Assembly (NCBI RefSeq): GCF_900156315.1
Contig: NZ_FTNI01000016.1
Location: 62,001 to 126,000 of the forward strand
DNA from: Microbispora rosea
Lineage (GTDB): Bacteria; Actinomycetota; Actinomycetes; Streptosporangiales; Streptosporangiaceae
DNA length: 64,000 nucleotides
Direction of reading: 5' to 3'
Both the position numbers and the translations under genes were made by a program. A model generated the notes under the pieces. It was not told the origin of the DNA, searched no databases, and saw only the letters and a list, made by a program, of their open reading frames with translations. Shown in pieces: positions 56,437 to 64,000 of this stretch (positions are counted from its first letter, which is position 1; the number at the start of each line of letters is the position of its first letter).

Positions 56437-56958
56437 TCAGTTCTTACGTCGGGCCGGAAACGTCCAGAGTCTGTGCACGAGGTAGGTCAGCGGCACGTTC
56501 ACGACGATGACCAGCGCCTGCGCCACCATGATCGGAATCCCGGCGAGCTCAACCAGGAGCGGAACGCCCGTGACCGACGCCGCCAGGAAGCCCAGCCCGA
56601 CGGCGTAGAACCGCAGGCTGCCCAGCAGCCAGGACGATCCGGACACGCGGAAGACCATCAGCCGATACCACGGGTAGACGACGACCGAGGCGGCGAACTG
56701 GCTGGTCACGAGCAGGATGAGGTAAGGGACCCGATGCCCGAGCGCGGCCAGTTGCACGCCGAGGATCGCGTAGTACACCAGGGCCGAGATGGTGCCGCCG
56801 CCCAGGTAGAGCACGCGCCGCCGGTCGAGCGCCGCGGACAGGACCCGCCACGCGAGGCGACGGCGCACCGCGCGCGGGCGGCGATCGTGACCCGGGCCTG
56901 GACGTCGAGCGGGTGCCGGTGCCGGCCCCGTCGCCAACCCGGCCGCGTTCCTTCTCAC
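56437..56958 (-). CDS. GtrA-family membrane protein
   Basis: The 173-aa protein has a basic N-terminus and four membrane spans (about 48-65, 75-95, 108-125, 135-155), ending in the GtrA-type NVPLTYLVHRLWTFPAR. GtrA proteins are thought to flip polyprenyl-phosphate-linked sugars. GTG at 56958 starts 1 nt after the WecE-like gene stop, so they are coupled. It completes a GtrA/GtrB/GT-C-like set with the genes at 51442 and 53114. Confidence 0.88.
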   Translation of the reverse strand: MRRNAAGLATGPAPAPARRPGPGHDRRPRAVRRRLAWRVLSAALDRRRVLYLGGGTISALVYYAILGVQLAALGHRVPYLILLVTSQFAASVVVYPWYRLMVFRVSGSSWLLGSLRFYAVGLGFLAASVTGVPLLVELAGIPIMVAQALVIVVNVPLTYLVHRLWTFPARRKN

Positions 56959-56959
56959 G

Positions 56960-58114
56960 TCAGCGCACCTCGTAGCCGCGCACCGCGTCGACGACCCGGG
57001 CCGCGCCGGCCTCGCCGAGACCCGCGAAGAGCGGCAGCCGTACGAGCCGGTCCGCGACGCTCTCGGTGACCGGGCAGCCGCCGGGGGCGGTCCTGCTGTG
57101 CCGCACACCGGCCGGGGAGTTGTGCAGCGGCTGGTAGTGGAACGCCGCCTGCACGCCGTGCGCCGCGAGATGGGCGATGAACGCCTGCCGGTTGCGCAGG
57201 TCGGGCAGGAGCAGGTGGTAGAGGTGCGCCGGATGCGCGCGGTCGCTGGCGACCGACGGCTGTGCCACCCCGTTCTCGGCCGCCCAGTCCGCCAGGCCCT
57301 CGTGGTAGCCGCGCCAGACCGCCTGGCGCAGCCGCTGGATCGTGTCGAACGACTCCAGCTGGGCGGTCAGCATGGCGGCGAGGACGTCCGAGGGCAGATA
57401 GCTCGACCCGACGTCGACCCACTGGTACTTGTCGACCTGTCCCCGGAAGAACCGGCTGCGGTCGGTGCCCTTCTCCCGGATGATCTCGGCCCGTGTGGCG
57501 AGGGCGGCGTCGTTGACGAGCAGGGCGCCCCCCTCCCCGCACTGCACGTTCTTCGTCGCGTGGAAGCTCTGCGTCGCCATGAGCCCGAACGACCCGAGGG
57601 GCCGGCCCCGGTAGGACCCGCCCAGCCCGTGCGCGTTGTCCTCGATCAGGGCCAGGCCGTGACGGCGCGCCACCGCGCCGATCGCGTCCATCTCGCAGCC
57701 CACCCCGGCGTAGTGGACGACCACCACGGCCCTGGTCCGCTCGGTGATCGCGGCCTCGATCAGGCGTTCGTCGATGTTCAGGGTGTCGGGCCTGCAGTCC
57801 ACGAACACCGGCACGGCTCCGCGCAGGGCGTAGGCGTTGGCGGTCGACACGAACGTGAACGACGGCATGAGGACCTCGTCGCCGGGCCGCAGGTCCAGCA
57901 GGATCGCCGACATCTCCAGGGCGTGCGTGCAGGAGGTCGTCAGCAGGGCGCGGCCGGCGCCGGTCAGCTCGCACAGGAGCCGGCCGGCCCGCTCGGTGAA
58001 CGGCCCGTCCCCGCAGGTGAACCCTTGGCGTACCGCCTCGGAGAGGTAGGCGAGCTCGTTGTCCGCGACGTGGGTCCGGTTGAAGGGGACAGCCTTCAGG
58101 CTGGTGGTGCTCAC
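56960..58114 (-). CDS. wecE: DegT/DnrJ/EryC1 aminotransferase, WecE-like
   Basis: The 384-aa PLP sugar aminotransferase likely turns dTDP-4-keto-6-deoxyglucose into dTDP-4-amino-4,6-dideoxygalactose. VPFNRTHVADNELAYLSEAV and FTCGDGPFTERAG open the protein; TTSCTHALEMSAILL, MPSFTFVSTANAYALRGA, LIEDNAHGLGG and the Lys in SFHATKNVQCGEGGAL form the active site; EKGTDRSRFFRGQVDKYQWVDVGSSYLPSD is the WecE-type block. Start GTG at 58114 is tentative; a TTG at 58129 would add five residues, and neither has a clear ribosome-binding site. Confidence 0.9.
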   Translation of the reverse strand: MSTTSLKAVPFNRTHVADNELAYLSEAVRQGFTCGDGPFTERAGRLLCELTGAGRALLTTSCTHALEMSAILLDLRPGDEVLMPSFTFVSTANAYALRGAVPVFVDCRPDTLNIDERLIEAAITERTRAVVVVHYAGVGCEMDAIGAVARRHGLALIEDNAHGLGGSYRGRPLGSFGLMATQSFHATKNVQCGEGGALLVNDAALATRAEIIREKGTDRSRFFRGQVDKYQWVDVGSSYLPSDVLAAMLTAQLESFDTIQRLRQAVWRGYHEGLADWAAENGVAQPSVASDRAHPAHLYHLLLPDLRNRQAFIAHLAAHGVQAAFHYQPLHNSPAGVRHSRTAPGGCPVTESVADRLVRLPLFAGLGEAGAARVVDAVRGYEVR

Positions 58115-58145
58115 CGCCGTAGTGAACAACGGCCCCGCTCCCCCG

Positions 58146-58205
58146 CCCCGCCGCCGCCGCGCGCGGTTGGCGAATCATGGCGCAAGCCTTACGGCGGCGG
58201 CGGGG
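58146..58205 (-). terminator. Long-loop hairpin between ice-binding-like and wecE genes
   Basis: CCCCGCCGCCGCC (58146-58158) pairs perfectly with GGCGGCGGCGGGG (58193-58205). It lies just past the 3' end of the DUF3494 gene at 58222 and ahead of wecE. Confidence 0.55.
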
Positions 58206-58221
58206 AACGGGGCCGGCCGGG

Positions 58222-59349
58222 CTATCTCGCGGTGACGACCTGCACCACTTCGTTCGAGGTGCTGGGCGCGAAGCGCACCCACGCCTCGGCCTGCGCCGTG
58301 AGGCCGCCGAGGTAGACGGCGGTGATGTGGTGCTCCCCCACCGACAGCGCCGAGGTCGTGAACGTGGCGGGCGTGTCGGCGCCGGTCTGCATCCCCGAGC
58401 CGATGACGACGCCGTTGTCCTTGAAGAGCACCCTCCCGGCGGGCACCAGCGTGCCGCTGCGGGGACGCACCCGCGCGGTGAACGTGACCGGGAACTTCGC
58501 CCGGGAGGGGTTCGGCGAGGAGGTCAGCTCGGTCGTGGTCCCGGGGTCGAACGGCAGCGTGACGCGGGTCGGCGGCGGGACGATCGCGTCGACCGTGTTC
58601 GCACGGTCGATCCCGTTGTCCGTCTCGGTGGTGCCCTCGATCGTGACGGTGTTGTCGAGCAGAAGGGTCCGCCCGTTGACGACCGCGCCTTCCGCGACCT
58701 TGATCGAGCCGCGGGCCAGGACGGTGCCGCGGAAGGTGGAGTACGTCCCGAGGGCGGCACCCTCGGTGGCCTGCCAGTAGATGTTGTCCGCCTGTGCCCC
58801 GCCCACGAGCATGACGTTGCTGACCCTGGCCGTGGTCAGCGTGCTCGCGCGGAAGATGAAGACCGCGTCCGGGTTGCCCCCGGCGTCGACGGTGAGCGTT
58901 CCGTCGATGCGGAACGTCCCGTCCGACGAGTCGTAGACGCCGGGAGTCCTGCGGGTTCCACCGAGCTCGCCGGGCACGGTGACGGCGGGGCCCCGATCCG
59001 CGATGTCGTCGTAGGCGGCGGTCGCGTCGGCCATCACCTGCGCCGCCTCGGCGTCACCGGCGTGGATCTCCCCCTCGACCACGCCGGGCGGGAAACCGGT
59101 GACGGCGGTGCCCGGGCTCACGTCGACGTCCCCGGTGATCAGAGTCGCGTTCGTGCTGATGACCGTGCCCGCCGCCAGCACCGCCGTGTGCTCGGCGGCG
59201 CCGAGGTCCACCGGGGGCTGATCCGCGCTCGCACGGCCGTCCATCACGACGAGCACGCCCGCGACCAGGGCCGCGGCCAGTGCCGCGTACACCCACAACG
59301 CGGTGGCGCCGCGTGGGAGAAACCGGCGGTGACCGGCGACTGCCGCCAT
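58222..59349 (-). CDS. Secreted DUF3494 (ice-binding-like) protein with Ig-like domain
   Basis: The 375-aa protein has a signal anchor/signal peptide (about 15-43, ending ASA), a DUF3494 beta-solenoid domain (about 52-255: AVLAAGTVISTNATLITGDVDVSPGTAVTGFPPG, TPGVYDSSDGTFRIDG, AVFIFRASTL, GTYSTFRGTVLARGSIKV) and a C-terminal Ig-like domain (about 275-375: FPVTFTARVRPRSG, ITAVYLGG). DUF3494 proteins include microbial ice-binding proteins and adhesins; a mesophilic actinomycete more likely uses it for adhesion. ATG at 59349 has GGAGGAG 7 nt upstream. Paralogue of the next gene. Confidence 0.88.
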   Translation of the reverse strand: MAAVAGHRRFLPRGATALWVYAALAAALVAGVLVVMDGRASADQPPVDLGAAEHTAVLAAGTVISTNATLITGDVDVSPGTAVTGFPPGVVEGEIHAGDAEAAQVMADATAAYDDIADRGPAVTVPGELGGTRRTPGVYDSSDGTFRIDGTLTVDAGGNPDAVFIFRASTLTTARVSNVMLVGGAQADNIYWQATEGAALGTYSTFRGTVLARGSIKVAEGAVVNGRTLLLDNTVTIEGTTETDNGIDRANTVDAIVPPPTRVTLPFDPGTTTELTSSPNPSRAKFPVTFTARVRPRSGTLVPAGRVLFKDNGVVIGSGMQTGADTPATFTTSALSVGEHHITAVYLGGLTAQAEAWVRFAPSTSNEVVQVVTAR

Positions 59350-59479
59350 GAGAGGACTCCTCCTTCTCGGGGATCCGGCCTTGCCGCGTGATCGGCCCGG
59401 GCGGGTCGATCGGCGGGTCGCGGCGGCCTGCCCGCGCGTAAGCATTGGGTGAGGGAACCGGCAGGGACGCGGCCGGACA

Positions 59480-59516
59480 CCGGGCAGGGGCGTTTCGTTG
59501 CCCGTTCTTTGCCCGG
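59480..59516 (-). terminator. Hairpin between the two DUF3494 genes
   Basis: CCGGGCA (59480-59486) pairs with TGCCCGG (59510-59516). It lies just past the stop of the 689-aa gene, in the 182-bp gap 59350-59531. Confidence 0.4.
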
Positions 59517-59531
59517 CGCCGGCCGTTTCGT

Positions 59532-61601
59532 TCAGCCCTGCTGGAACACGACGTCGACCCAGTAGTTCGACGATCGGAAGGTGCTGGACGGGAAGGTGTC
59601 GGTGGCGCTGTAGGCGTACACCCCGTTGCCGCCCGACGCGCCGTCGGCGGGCGCGGTCAGGGGCCCGTTGCTGCGCGGCGAGGTGAAGTACGGCCTGGTC
59701 ACCGAGTAGCGCCCAAAGGTGTGGTACGAGACGACGTAGGTGGTGCCCGCGGTGATGGGGACCGGGTCGGGGAAGTCGACCTGCTGCCACCCGCTCGCGG
59801 TCTCGTTCGTGAAGGTCGCGGTCGCCAGCTGCGTGCCGCCTGACGTCCACAGGCTGCCGATGTGGGTCCCGGTGTTCTGCGGGCCCTTGTAGAACCGGAC
59901 GCCGGTGACCAGGCCGCCGGTCGCGGAGGTGAACTTCACGCCGAGCACCGCGTCCTGGTCGTCGGGCTGGTTGACGACAGCGGGGACGTCGGTGTTGTCC
60001 CAGAGCGTCTGCGAGGGAGTGAACATCACGTCGACCCAGTAGTTCGACGCCCGGTAGCTGCTGTTCGGGAAGGTGTCGGTGGCGCTGTAGGCGTACACCC
60101 CGTTGCCGCCCGACGCGCCGTCGGCGGGCGCGGTCAGGGGCCCGTTGGTGTACTGCGTGGTGAAGTACGGCCGGTCCATCGCGTAGAAGCCGGACGTGGT
60201 GTGGTACGACGCGATGTACGTGGTGCCGGAGCTGATGGCCACAGGGTTGGGGAAGTCCATTCGCTGCCAGCCGGTCGCGGTCTCGTTCGTGAAGGTCACG
60301 GTGGCGAGCTTCTGGCCGTCGGCCGTCCATAAGCTGCCGGTGTGTGTCCCGGTGTTCTGCGGGCCCTTGTAGAACCGGACGCCCGTGATCACGCCGTCCA
60401 CCGCCGGCTGGAACTTCACGCCGAGCACCACGGCCTGCGGGTCGTTGCGTGACGCCTGGTCGGGGGTCGCGCTGTCGCTCCACAGGCTGACGCTCGACAC
60501 GCTCTGCACCAGCTCCGGCGAGGTGCTCGGGGCGAAGTGGATGACCTGCTCTCCGTCGAAGGTGTCGCCGCCGAGGTAGACGGCGGTGATCCGGTGCTGC
60601 CCTGCGGCGAGGCTCGACGTGGTGAGCCTGGCGGGATGCCCGTCGTCGTGGTAGTCCGTGCCGATGACCGTCGTCCCGTCCTTGAACGCCACGTAGCCCG
60701 CGGGGACGATCGACCCCGACTGCGCCTGGACGTTGGCCGTGAAGGTCACCGCGTCCCCCGTGTCGGACGGGTTGAGCGAGGAGGTCAGGGTCGTGGTCGT
60801 GGGCGGGTTGTTCGGCACCGTCACGCGGGTGGCCGGGAGGCTCGTGGTGCCCTGCAGGCCGATCGTGTTGTTCAGCGAGAACAGCCGTCCGTACACCGCG
60901 GCGCCCGAGCTCACCGACACCGCGCCGGAGGCGAGCACGTTGCCGCGGAAGGTGCAGAACGTGCCCAGCGACACGGTGCCCGTGAGCTCCCAGTACACGT
61001 TGTCCTCTTGGGCGCCGTTGATCAGGGCGATGTTACTCACGCCGCCGGCGGTGAGGGTGGAGCCCCGGAAGACGAAGAGGGCGTCGGGGTCGGCCTGCGC
61101 GTCGAGCGTGAGCGTACCGTTGATCGTGAAGGGGCCGCCGCTGGAGTCGTAGACGCCGGGAGTCCTGGTCGTCCCGCCGAGGGCGGTGGGGATCGTGGCG
61201 GTCGAGGACATGGCGGCGATGGCGTTGTACGCGCCGACCACGTCGGCCTTCGCGCCCGCGGCGGCGGCGCCGGTCCGGATGGAGCCGCTGACGGTGCCCG
61301 GCGGGAAGCCGGTCACCGTGGTCCCCGGGCTCACCCCGAGGTCTCCGGTGATCGAGGTGAGGTTGGTGTTCGTCACCGACGTCCCCGCCAGCACCGCGTA
61401 CGTGTCGCCGTCGCCGATCGTCAGGGACGGGGCGGCGCTCGCACCGCCGGGGATCGCGACTCCCAGCGCGATGACCGTCAGCAGAGCCGTGAGCGTGGCA
61501 GAGAGGCGGCGCCGGACGGTTGCGCCGAAGCCGAGGCGGCGTCCGCCGGCCGCCTTCCGCAGGGCGGGCTCACGCCCGCGTTTCATCTCATTTGCATTCA
61601 T
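59532..61601 (-). CDS. Secreted DUF3494 protein with Ig-like and two DUF4082 domains
   Basis: The 689-aa protein has a basic N-terminus with a signal peptide (about 28-57, ending ASAAP), DUF3494 domain (about 60-262: AVLAGTSVTNTNLTSITGDLGVSPG, TPGVYDSSGGPFTING, FVFRGSTLTAGGV), Ig-like domain (about 268-360), and two DUF4082 domains (about 375-530 and 535-689: LGVKFQPAVDGVITGVRFYKG, TFTNETATGWQRMDFP, YAYSATDTFPNSSYRASNYWVDVMF). DUF4082 occurs in extracellular carbohydrate-related proteins. ATG at 61601 is chosen over 61640; a further ATG at codon 6 is possible. No sortase motif or C-terminal anchor was seen, so it may be released. Confidence 0.88.
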   Translation of the reverse strand: MNANEMKRGREPALRKAAGGRRLGFGATVRRRLSATLTALLTVIALGVAIPGGASAAPSLTIGDGDTYAVLAGTSVTNTNLTSITGDLGVSPGTTVTGFPPGTVSGSIRTGAAAAGAKADVVGAYNAIAAMSSTATIPTALGGTTRTPGVYDSSGGPFTINGTLTLDAQADPDALFVFRGSTLTAGGVSNIALINGAQEDNVYWELTGTVSLGTFCTFRGNVLASGAVSVSSGAAVYGRLFSLNNTIGLQGTTSLPATRVTVPNNPPTTTTLTSSLNPSDTGDAVTFTANVQAQSGSIVPAGYVAFKDGTTVIGTDYHDDGHPARLTTSSLAAGQHRITAVYLGGDTFDGEQVIHFAPSTSPELVQSVSSVSLWSDSATPDQASRNDPQAVVLGVKFQPAVDGVITGVRFYKGPQNTGTHTGSLWTADGQKLATVTFTNETATGWQRMDFPNPVAISSGTTYIASYHTTSGFYAMDRPYFTTQYTNGPLTAPADGASGGNGVYAYSATDTFPNSSYRASNYWVDVMFTPSQTLWDNTDVPAVVNQPDDQDAVLGVKFTSATGGLVTGVRFYKGPQNTGTHIGSLWTSGGTQLATATFTNETASGWQQVDFPDPVPITAGTTYVVSYHTFGRYSVTRPYFTSPRSNGPLTAPADGASGGNGVYAYSATDTFPSSTFRSSNYWVDVVFQQG
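59590..59670. repeat. 81-bp direct repeat in DUF4082 domain 2
   Basis: Identical to 60067-60147 at a 477-bp offset (159 codons, one domain). The domains are more diverged elsewhere, so this stretch is either a recent duplication remnant or homogenised by gene conversion. Confidence 0.9.
60067..60147. repeat. 81-bp direct repeat in DUF4082 domain 1
   Basis: Partner of 59590-59670. Encodes NGPLTAPADGASGGNGVYAY and following residues in both domains. Confidence 0.9.
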
Positions 61602-61932
61602 TTCCTGACCTTTCTCGCATAATCCGGGCAAATGCCACATAAGCGCACGTCGCGATGGGACTTTCTATGCGAACCGGCTGGTGGAGCCGGCAGATGCGAT
61701 GCGCAAACGATGACGCGAGGAAGGCCACCACGGAATAGGTGATTGCCGCGCCGATAAACAGGATCTATACGCGGACAGAAAAGATCTACGAAGTTACCGC
61801 TTGGGTTGGATAGTACTCCAGGGTTCGCGGAGCTTCCATACGATCCGCTCTTTTCGCTGCGTCCGGCTTCCCTTTCATCGCATTTCCAGATAAGCGCACG
61901 GCCTCTTTTTCTCCGGACGTTTCCGACCACCG

Positions 61933-61967
61933 TTCGGGGCCGGGCGGGAGCGCCACCCGGCCCCGAA
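61933..61967 (-). terminator. Hairpin terminator after collagen-like gene
   Basis: TTCGGGGCCGGG (61933-61944) pairs perfectly with CCCGGCCCCGAA (61956-61967). It lies immediately past the stop codon at 61971. The AT-richer 61602-61932 between it and the DUF3494 gene must hold that gene's promoter; no riboswitch or gene was identified there. Confidence 0.75.
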
Positions 61968-61970
61968 GGG

Positions 61971-63152
61971 TCAGGACAGGACGGTGAACGGACGGCAGTT
62001 GCCCGGCCAGGCGGGGACACCGCCGGTGCCCGGGGCAGGGAAGACCGTGCACCGGGTCTGCGCCACCTGATCGGCGGTGGCCACGGTCACGTACAGGTCG
62101 TTGCCCGTGCCCGCGAGCTCGGCGTCCACCGAGGCGGCCAGCACGCCGGCGGGGTAGCCCGCGACGTGGGACAGGTCGTACCAGGTGTTCGTGCGGGGAT
62201 CCCTGACCAGCGTCCTGCCGTCACCGGGGACGCGGCCGAGGAACGTCAGGAGCGATCCGGGATTGCCGACGAACGAGCTCGAGTCCACGCTCGTCGTGGG
62301 ACCGGCGGGCCCCGCCGGGCCGGGAGGCCCTGCCTGCCCCGCCGGTCCGGCCGGGCCCTGAGGTCCCGCCGGGCCCGCGGGCCCGGCTGGTCCTTCCGGT
62401 CCGGCCTCTCCCTCGGGTCCTTCCGGTCCTGCGGGCCCTGCGGGTCCGGCCTTTCCTTCCGGACCTTCAGGACCCCTGGGCCCTTCCGGCCCGGGTGGCC
62501 CCTGCGGCCCCCGCTCGCCGGTCTCCCCCACGGGTCCGGCCGGGCCCGTGACTCCCCGCTCGCCGGACGAGCCGATCGGGACGAACGGACCGGTGGGGCC
62601 ACCCGCTCCGGACAGCCAGGGCGGCATGGTCATGAAAGGCCATGCGGCACCGCCCGAGTCGCGGGGCCCGCCGTCGTCGTCCCACACGGGTACGGCTGCC
62701 GCGGGTGCCGGCCGGACCGGCGCGGCGGCCCCCACCGCATTCGTCGGCCCGGACGGCGGCGCGGCGGCGGCGCCTTCTCCGGCCTCGTCGTCCCACGGCC
62801 AGGGCGGCGCGGCGAACGTGGTGGTGCCCCCTCCCCGTGCGCCCCGGCCGTCCGTCGTGCGGACGCCCCGCGGCGCGCACTGCCGCTTCTTCGCCTTCTT
62901 CGCGCCGCGGGTGGCCGAACCGTGCGCACGCCCGGGCCTGGGACCGCATTCCGTATCCGCCTTCGGCCCTCGTGGGCCGTGGCCGAAGAATACGGACGCT
63001 TTCCCGCTCGCCGTGACGCCCGCGCCGGCCGGAGCGGACAGCGCCATGACTCCGCCGGCGACCACCCCGGCGACCACCGCGGCGACGGTACGCCGCAGTG
63101 CGCCCGCCCCGCCGGGCGACCGCGACGTCGCCCCACTTTCCCGAGGATTCAC
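61971..63152 (-). CDS. Secreted collagen-like protein
   Basis: The 393-aa protein has an export signal (hydrophobic 21-41, then APAGAG), a low-complexity basic then Pro/Trp/Ala-rich stalk (50-195), an unbroken run of about 29 Gly-X-Y triplets (197-284; Pro and Glu/Ala-rich, for example [19 protein letters not shown]), and a C-terminal globular domain of about 105 residues with two Cys (TRCTVFP, GNCRPF). The C-domain may nucleate trimer formation, as in bacterial collagens. Likely surface-exposed or released; no membrane anchor was seen. GTG at 63152 has GGAAGGA 9 nt upstream. Confidence 0.88.
   Translation of the reverse strand: MNPRESGATSRSPGGAGALRRTVAAVVAGVVAGGVMALSAPAGAGVTASGKASVFFGHGPRGPKADTECGPRPGRAHGSATRGAKKAKKRQCAPRGVRTTDGRGARGGGTTTFAAPPWPWDDEAGEGAAAAPPSGPTNAVGAAAPVRPAPAAAVPVWDDDGGPRDSGGAAWPFMTMPPWLSGAGGPTGPFVPIGSSGERGVTGPAGPVGETGERGPQGPPGPEGPRGPEGPEGKAGPAGPAGPEGPEGEAGPEGPAGPAGPAGPQGPAGPAGQAGPPGPAGPAGPTTSVDSSSFVGNPGSLLTFLGRVPGDGRTLVRDPRTNTWYDLSHVAGYPAGVLAASVDAELAGTGNDLYVTVATADQVAQTRCTVFPAPGTGGVPAWPGNCRPFTVLS
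62298..62564 (-). repeat. Gly-X-Y coding repeat of collagen-like protein
   Basis: About 29 codons triplets of the form GGN-NNN-CCN, seen on the plus strand as a GG-CCN-GC-rich 9-bp periodicity. Low-complexity DNA prone to length change. Confidence 0.85.
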
Positions 63153-63499
63153 CCGAACCCGTCCTTCCAGCGAGAAATCCAGCTTCTGATGCCCTATCGC
63201 GGGCCGGCCCGAATTCCCGGCGAATTCTTTTCCCGGGGGAAAGCCGCCACATGAGTGTTCCGGCCGCCGGACAGCCGGGACGCGCCGGTTCCACGCGCAT
63301 CCCTCGTCCTGCTCTTTGACGGCGGTTTACCCGGTCCCGCGCCGGCAGCGCCAACGGGGCGCGCGAAATGCGAAACGATATCCGCCCTGCAGGGAACTCT
63401 CCGCTTCCGCGCATGTCGCCGGGCGATATTCGGTCACCGCTATCCTTCGCTAGCCGTCCTCAGCTTAAGGCGTTCCGTCGCGCGAACCAGAGGTTGTAC

Positions 63500-64000
63500 A
63501 TGCCAGGCGAATGGAAAACAGTGGGCGCTGCCCGGAAAACAGGATTTCCCCGCACCGCGCGTATCTTCGGCACTGTTATGACGGCCGCGGCCGTCCTGCT
63601 CGCCACAGCCTGGGCTCCGGTCTCCGCCGGAGACTCCGCCACAGACCTGGGCCAGGGCGACGTGAAGATCGTAGGCACGCCCCCCTCCGGCTCGCCGCAG
63701 GGCACGCCCACGCCGAACGCCAAGGTTTCCCCCGGTGCCTCCACAGGCGCCCCCGCGCCCGAAGCCCCCCGAGTCCCGGCGACCCCCACGGCACCCGGCA
63801 CGCCCGGCGGCCCCGCCGGACCCGCGGCGCCCGAGCCGCCCGGATCCGTGCAGACGGCCGACGCGGTCCAGGCGAGCCCCACGACGGACGCGCAGGCCGC
63901 GCGCCTCGGCGGCTGGGGGCACCTCCGGAGGGGACGGGGCCGGGCGTCCCGTCAGACCTGCCCGCCGGGATCGATCATCTGCGTCGAGAACAGCCTGCCG
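63500..64000 (+). CDS. Secreted Pro/Ala/Thr-rich protein (3' end outside window)
   Basis: Not assigned to a family. From ATG at 63500 the frame stays open to the window end (167 codons). It has a basic N-terminus and hydrophobic signal (about 24-43; TVMTAAAVLLATAWAPVSAG), then a Pro/Ala/Thr/Gly-rich stretch (about 60-125; GTPPSGSPQGTPTPNAKVSP) and a Cys-containing segment at the edge (TCPPGSIICVENSLP). This looks like another extracellular or wall-spanning stalk protein, divergent from the collagen-like gene. The 347-bp gap 63153-63499 is AT-rich near 63420-63490 and probably carries both promoters. Confidence 0.65.
   Translation, partial: MPGEWKTVGAARKTGFPRTARIFGTVMTAAAVLLATAWAPVSAGDSATDLGQGDVKIVGTPPSGSPQGTPTPNAKVSPGASTGAPAPEAPRVPATPTAPGTPGGPAGPAAPEPPGSVQTADAVQASPTTDAQAARLGGWGHLRRGRGRASRQTCPPGSIICVENSLP

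Noticed and set aside
61602..61932. Riboswitch (c-di-AMP or similar) ahead of the DUF3494 gene
   Set aside because: The region is AT-richer and could fold, but I could not match any known consensus by eye.

Overview
The window is high-GC actinomycete chromosome. Pupylation genes (dop, and the proteasomal ATPase gene with its C-terminal GQYL), tRNA m1A58 methyltransferase, a RecB-type nuclease, GTG starts and dense 4-bp ATGA/GTGA overlaps all point to Actinobacteria; a Streptosporangiales-type genome is a reasonable guess but is not proven here. No rRNA, tRNA or CRISPR array was seen.

1-13953: Pup-proteasome neighbourhood (dop, arc/mpa, trmI, then M50 protease and RecB-like nuclease further on). 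Accessory genes interrupt it: an acyltransferase, a double GNAT protein, and an aminotransferase/PfkB kinase pair facing a TetR gene across a promoter with a palindromic operator candidate. 14061-16056: DesK/NarL-type two-component system with a small coupled upstream ORF. 16464-22450: peptide-type ABC importer operon. 22817-28642: small membrane protein, HAD phosphatase, metH, PAC2 protein.

28682-34908: a tightly coupled minus-strand operon encoding a serine acetyltransferase/ATP-grasp fusion, a second ATP-grasp enzyme, an MFS exporter, a methyltransferase and a CysM-like PLP enzyme. It looks like a small natural-product pathway built on a beta-substituted alanine and ATP-grasp amide ligation, and is the best candidate for something undescribed. 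35249-36218: a small toxin-antitoxin-like cassette sits between two diverged copies of the 3' end of the adjacent sirohydrochlorin chelatase gene.

36084-45954: nitrate/nitrite assimilation (narK, nasA, electron-transfer subunit, nirB, nirD) with a HemD-type regulator and chelatase that link it to siroheme supply. 46415-47230: Tat-exported amidase. 47303-58114: surface-glycan locus with RmlA, RmlB, a WecE-like transaminase and an acetyltransferase (predicted dTDP-Fuc4NAc route), a nucleotide-sugar dehydrogenase, and GtrB/GtrA/GT-C-like membrane glycosylation components. 58222-64000: secreted surface proteins: two DUF3494 (ice-binding-like) proteins, one with tandem DUF4082 domains, a collagen-like protein and the start of a Pro-rich secreted protein.

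Two further non-coding signals stand out: a dispersed repeat (near 5.6 kb and 16.1 kb) whose flanks are conserved while the stem of its central hairpin changes with pairing preserved, and several strong hairpin terminators.
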